Positions 62,337 through 64,000 of a DNA stretch of 64,000 nt are shown one piece after another (position 1 is the first letter of the stretch; each line of letters starts with the position of its first letter). Origin of the DNA: Microbacterium sp. ProA8 (GTDB taxonomy: Bacteria > Actinomycetota > Actinomycetes > Actinomycetales > Microbacteriaceae); assembly GCF_039905635.1 (NCBI RefSeq), contig NZ_CP157000.1, forward strand, positions 2,604,001 to 2,668,000. The letters run 5' to 3'. Below the pieces are notes generated by a model. It saw nothing but the letters and a program-made list of their open reading frames with translations, did no database searches and was not told the origin of the DNA. A program made the translations under genes and the position numbers.

Positions 62337-64000
62337 TCAGTCCTCCAGGCCTGCGGCGAGGAGCGCCGCGCGCGCCTCGCGGCGCACCCGCTGCTCTTCG
62401 GGATCCGGCACCGGGATGGCGGCGATCAGGCGGCGGGTGTAGTCCTCGCGCGGTGCGCGCAGGATCTGGCCCGTCGCGCCCTGCTCGACGATCTTCCCGT
62501 GGTGCATCACGATGATGCGGTCGGCGAGCGAGTCGACGACGGCGAGGTCGTGGCTGATGAACAGGCACGCGAAGCCGAGGTCGGCCTGCAGCCGGCGCAG
62601 GAGCTGGAGCACGGTGGCTTGCACCGACACGTCCAGCGCCGACGTGGGCTCGTCGGCGATCAGCAGCTTCGGCTGCAGCGCCAGGGCGCGGGCGATGCCG
62701 ACACGCTGCTTCTGGCCGCCCGAGAGCTCGTGCGGGTACCGGTTGCGGTACGAGCGGGGCAGCTCGACGGAATCGAGCAGGTCCTGCACCTTCATGTCGA
62801 GGTCGCGGCCCTTCGCCACGTTCGCCAGCAACATCGGCTCGCCGATCGACTGGCCGATCGGCAGGCGCGGGTTCAGCGACGATGACGGGTCCTGGAAGAC
62901 GATGCCGACGTCCTTGTGCACCCGGTGCAGCAGACGGCGGTCGGCCTTGGAGATGTCGTGACCGACCACCTCGGCCCGCCCATCCGCGATCGGCAGGAGC
63001 CCGATGGCGGCGCGACCGACGGTCGTCTTGCCCGAGCCGGACTCGCCGACCAGGCCGGTGACCTCGCCCGGGAAGATCGAGAACGTCGCGTGCTCCACCG
63101 CCCGGAACGCGGGGACGCGCCCGCGCTTCGGGTAGTCGATCGCGACGTCGGCGAAGTCGAGCACCGGCGCGCCCAGGCCCTTGCGGCGCTCGGCGTCCTC
63201 GCGGGCCGCGACATCCGCCAGACGGATCACCGACGTGTCGCCCGCGAGCGCCGCCGTCGTGTCGATCGACTCGCCGGCCGCATCGCCGATGCGCGGCACG
63301 GCCGCGAGCAGCTGCTTCGTGTACGGGTGCTGCGGGGCGTTGAACACGCCGCCGACGGTGCCGCGCTCGACGATCTCGCCCTTGCGCATCACCACGATGT
63401 CGTCGGCGAGGTCGGCCACGACGCCCATGTCATGCGTGATGAGCAGGATCGCGGAGTCCAGCCGGTGACGCAGGTCGCGCATGAGATCGAGGATCTCGGC
63501 CTGCACGGTGACATCGAGCGCCGTCGTCGGCTCGTCGGCGATGAGCAGCTGAGGATCGCACGAGATCGACTGCGCGATCATGGCGCGCTGCCGCTGGCCG
63601 CCCGACAGCTGGTGCGGGTAGGAGTTGAACGCCTTGAGGGGGTCGGGCAGCTCGACCATGTCGAGCAGCTCGAGCGCGCGCGTGCGCGCCTCGCTCGGCG
63701 TCATTCCGCGGTGGTTGCGCAGCGTCTCGATGATCTGGAAGCCGACGGTGAACACCGGGTTCAGCGCCGTCATCGGCTCCTGGAAGATCACGGCGATGTC
63801 GCGACCGCGCACGCGGCGCAGGTCGTCCTTGCGCAGGCCCAGGATCTCCCGCCCGCCGAGCTTGACGCTTCCGGTGACGCGGGCGTTGTTCGGGAGCAGT
63901 CCGAGCATCGCCATCGAGCTCGCGCTCTTGCCGGAGCCCGACTCACCCACGATGGCGAGCGCCTTTCCGGAGCTCACGGTGTAGTCGAGCTTCTTGGCCG
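62337..64000 (-). CDS. Dipeptide/oligopeptide ABC transporter ATPase with two fused ATP-binding domains (5' end beyond window)
   Basis: At least 554 residues of a DppD-DppF fusion. The first domain shows Walker A IVGESGSGKS, signature LSGGQRQRAMIAQ and Walker B LLIADEPTTALD; the second shows VGESGSGKTTVGRAA, LSGGQKQRVGIARAL and LLIADEPTSALD. It powers import of peptides or nickel-like ligands with permeases that should lie to the right. The frame stays open to the edge (AKKLDYTV precedes a GTG at 63977), so the true start is outside. The fused form is common in actinobacteria. Confidence 0.92.
   Translation of the reverse strand, partial: AKKLDYTVSSGKALAIVGESGSGKSASSMAMLGLLPNNARVTGSVKLGGREILGLRKDDLRRVRGRDIAVIFQEPMTALNPVFTVGFQIIETLRNHRGMTPSEARTRALELLDMVELPDPLKAFNSYPHQLSGGQRQRAMIAQSISCDPQLLIADEPTTALDVTVQAEILDLMRDLRHRLDSAILLITHDMGVVADLADDIVVMRKGEIVERGTVGGVFNAPQHPYTKQLLAAVPRIGDAAGESIDTTAALAGDTSVIRLADVAAREDAERRKGLGAPVLDFADVAIDYPKRGRVPAFRAVEHATFSIFPGEVTGLVGESGSGKTTVGRAAIGLLPIADGRAEVVGHDISKADRRLLHRVHKDVGIVFQDPSSSLNPRLPIGQSIGEPMLLANVAKGRDLDMKVQDLLDSVELPRSYRNRYPHELSGGQKQRVGIARALALQPKLLIADEPTSALDVSVQATVLQLLRRLQADLGFACLFISHDLAVVDSLADRIIVMHHGKIVEQGATGQILRAPREDYTRRLIAAIPVPDPEEQRVRREARAALLAAGLED

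Overview
The window is a chromosomal segment of a high-GC Gram-positive bacterium. The G+C content, many GTG starts, leaderless -10 boxes right before start codons, a C50-carotenoid operon and actinobacterial gene order point to an actinomycete of the Microbacteriaceae, most likely Microbacterium or a close relative. This placement is inferred from style and gene content; the 16S gene at about 50.2-51.75 kb would settle it. No prophage, insertion sequence or CRISPR array was seen.

Region 1 (1-9.2 kb): an aminotransferase, a carbon-nitrogen hydrolase, a small membrane protein, initiator tRNA-fMet, and a tightly coupled seven-gene carotenoid operon (idi-crtE-crtB-crtI-crtYe-crtYf-crtEb). A divergent MarR regulator faces the operon across a perfect inverted repeat. 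Together these genes make IPP/DMAPP, GGPP, phytoene, lycopene and then a cyclised C50 pigment.

Region 2 (9.2-31.2 kb): a conserved actinobacterial block. It holds a UPF0182 membrane protein, a PDZ-Lon protease, a Zincin_2 protein, a cyclodehydratase/E1-like protein, a UvrD2-type helicase, NudC, a kinase-fold protein lacking its catalytic residues, the AdnB and AdnA helicase-nuclease subunits, DUF3107, a ferritin-fold protein, a DEAD-box helicase and a PHP phosphoesterase. The theme is DNA end processing and repair, RNA turnover and proteostasis.

Region 3 (31.2-38.8 kb): an EEP-family nuclease/phosphatase, aminopeptidase P and gamma-glutamyltransferase, then a divergent pair of citrate-synthase-family genes. 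One of the pair is a (methyl)citrate synthase. The other carries an N-terminal helix-turn-helix and a replaced catalytic histidine, and looks like a metabolite-sensing regulator.

Region 4 (38.8-46.4 kb): a second conserved actinobacterial block with a stress-domain membrane protein, MgtE_N/CBS protein, DUF1003, Mrp, TatB, an O-methyltransferase, DUF3117, a PIG-V-like glycosyltransferase and DapE.

Region 5 (46.4-52.3 kb): a complete rRNA operon on the minus strand (16S-23S-5S, no spacer tRNA). It lies between dapE (minus) and dapD (plus). Region 6 (52.3-57.9 kb): dapD, the main citrate synthase gltA, dapC, a 7Fe ferredoxin, DUF6113 and azlCD. Three lysine/diaminopimelate genes therefore flank the rRNA operon. 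Region 7 (58-64 kb): a secreted family-1 pectate lyase with two C-terminal repeats, typA/bipA, and a dipeptide-type ABC ATPase with two ATP-binding domains, cut by the right edge.
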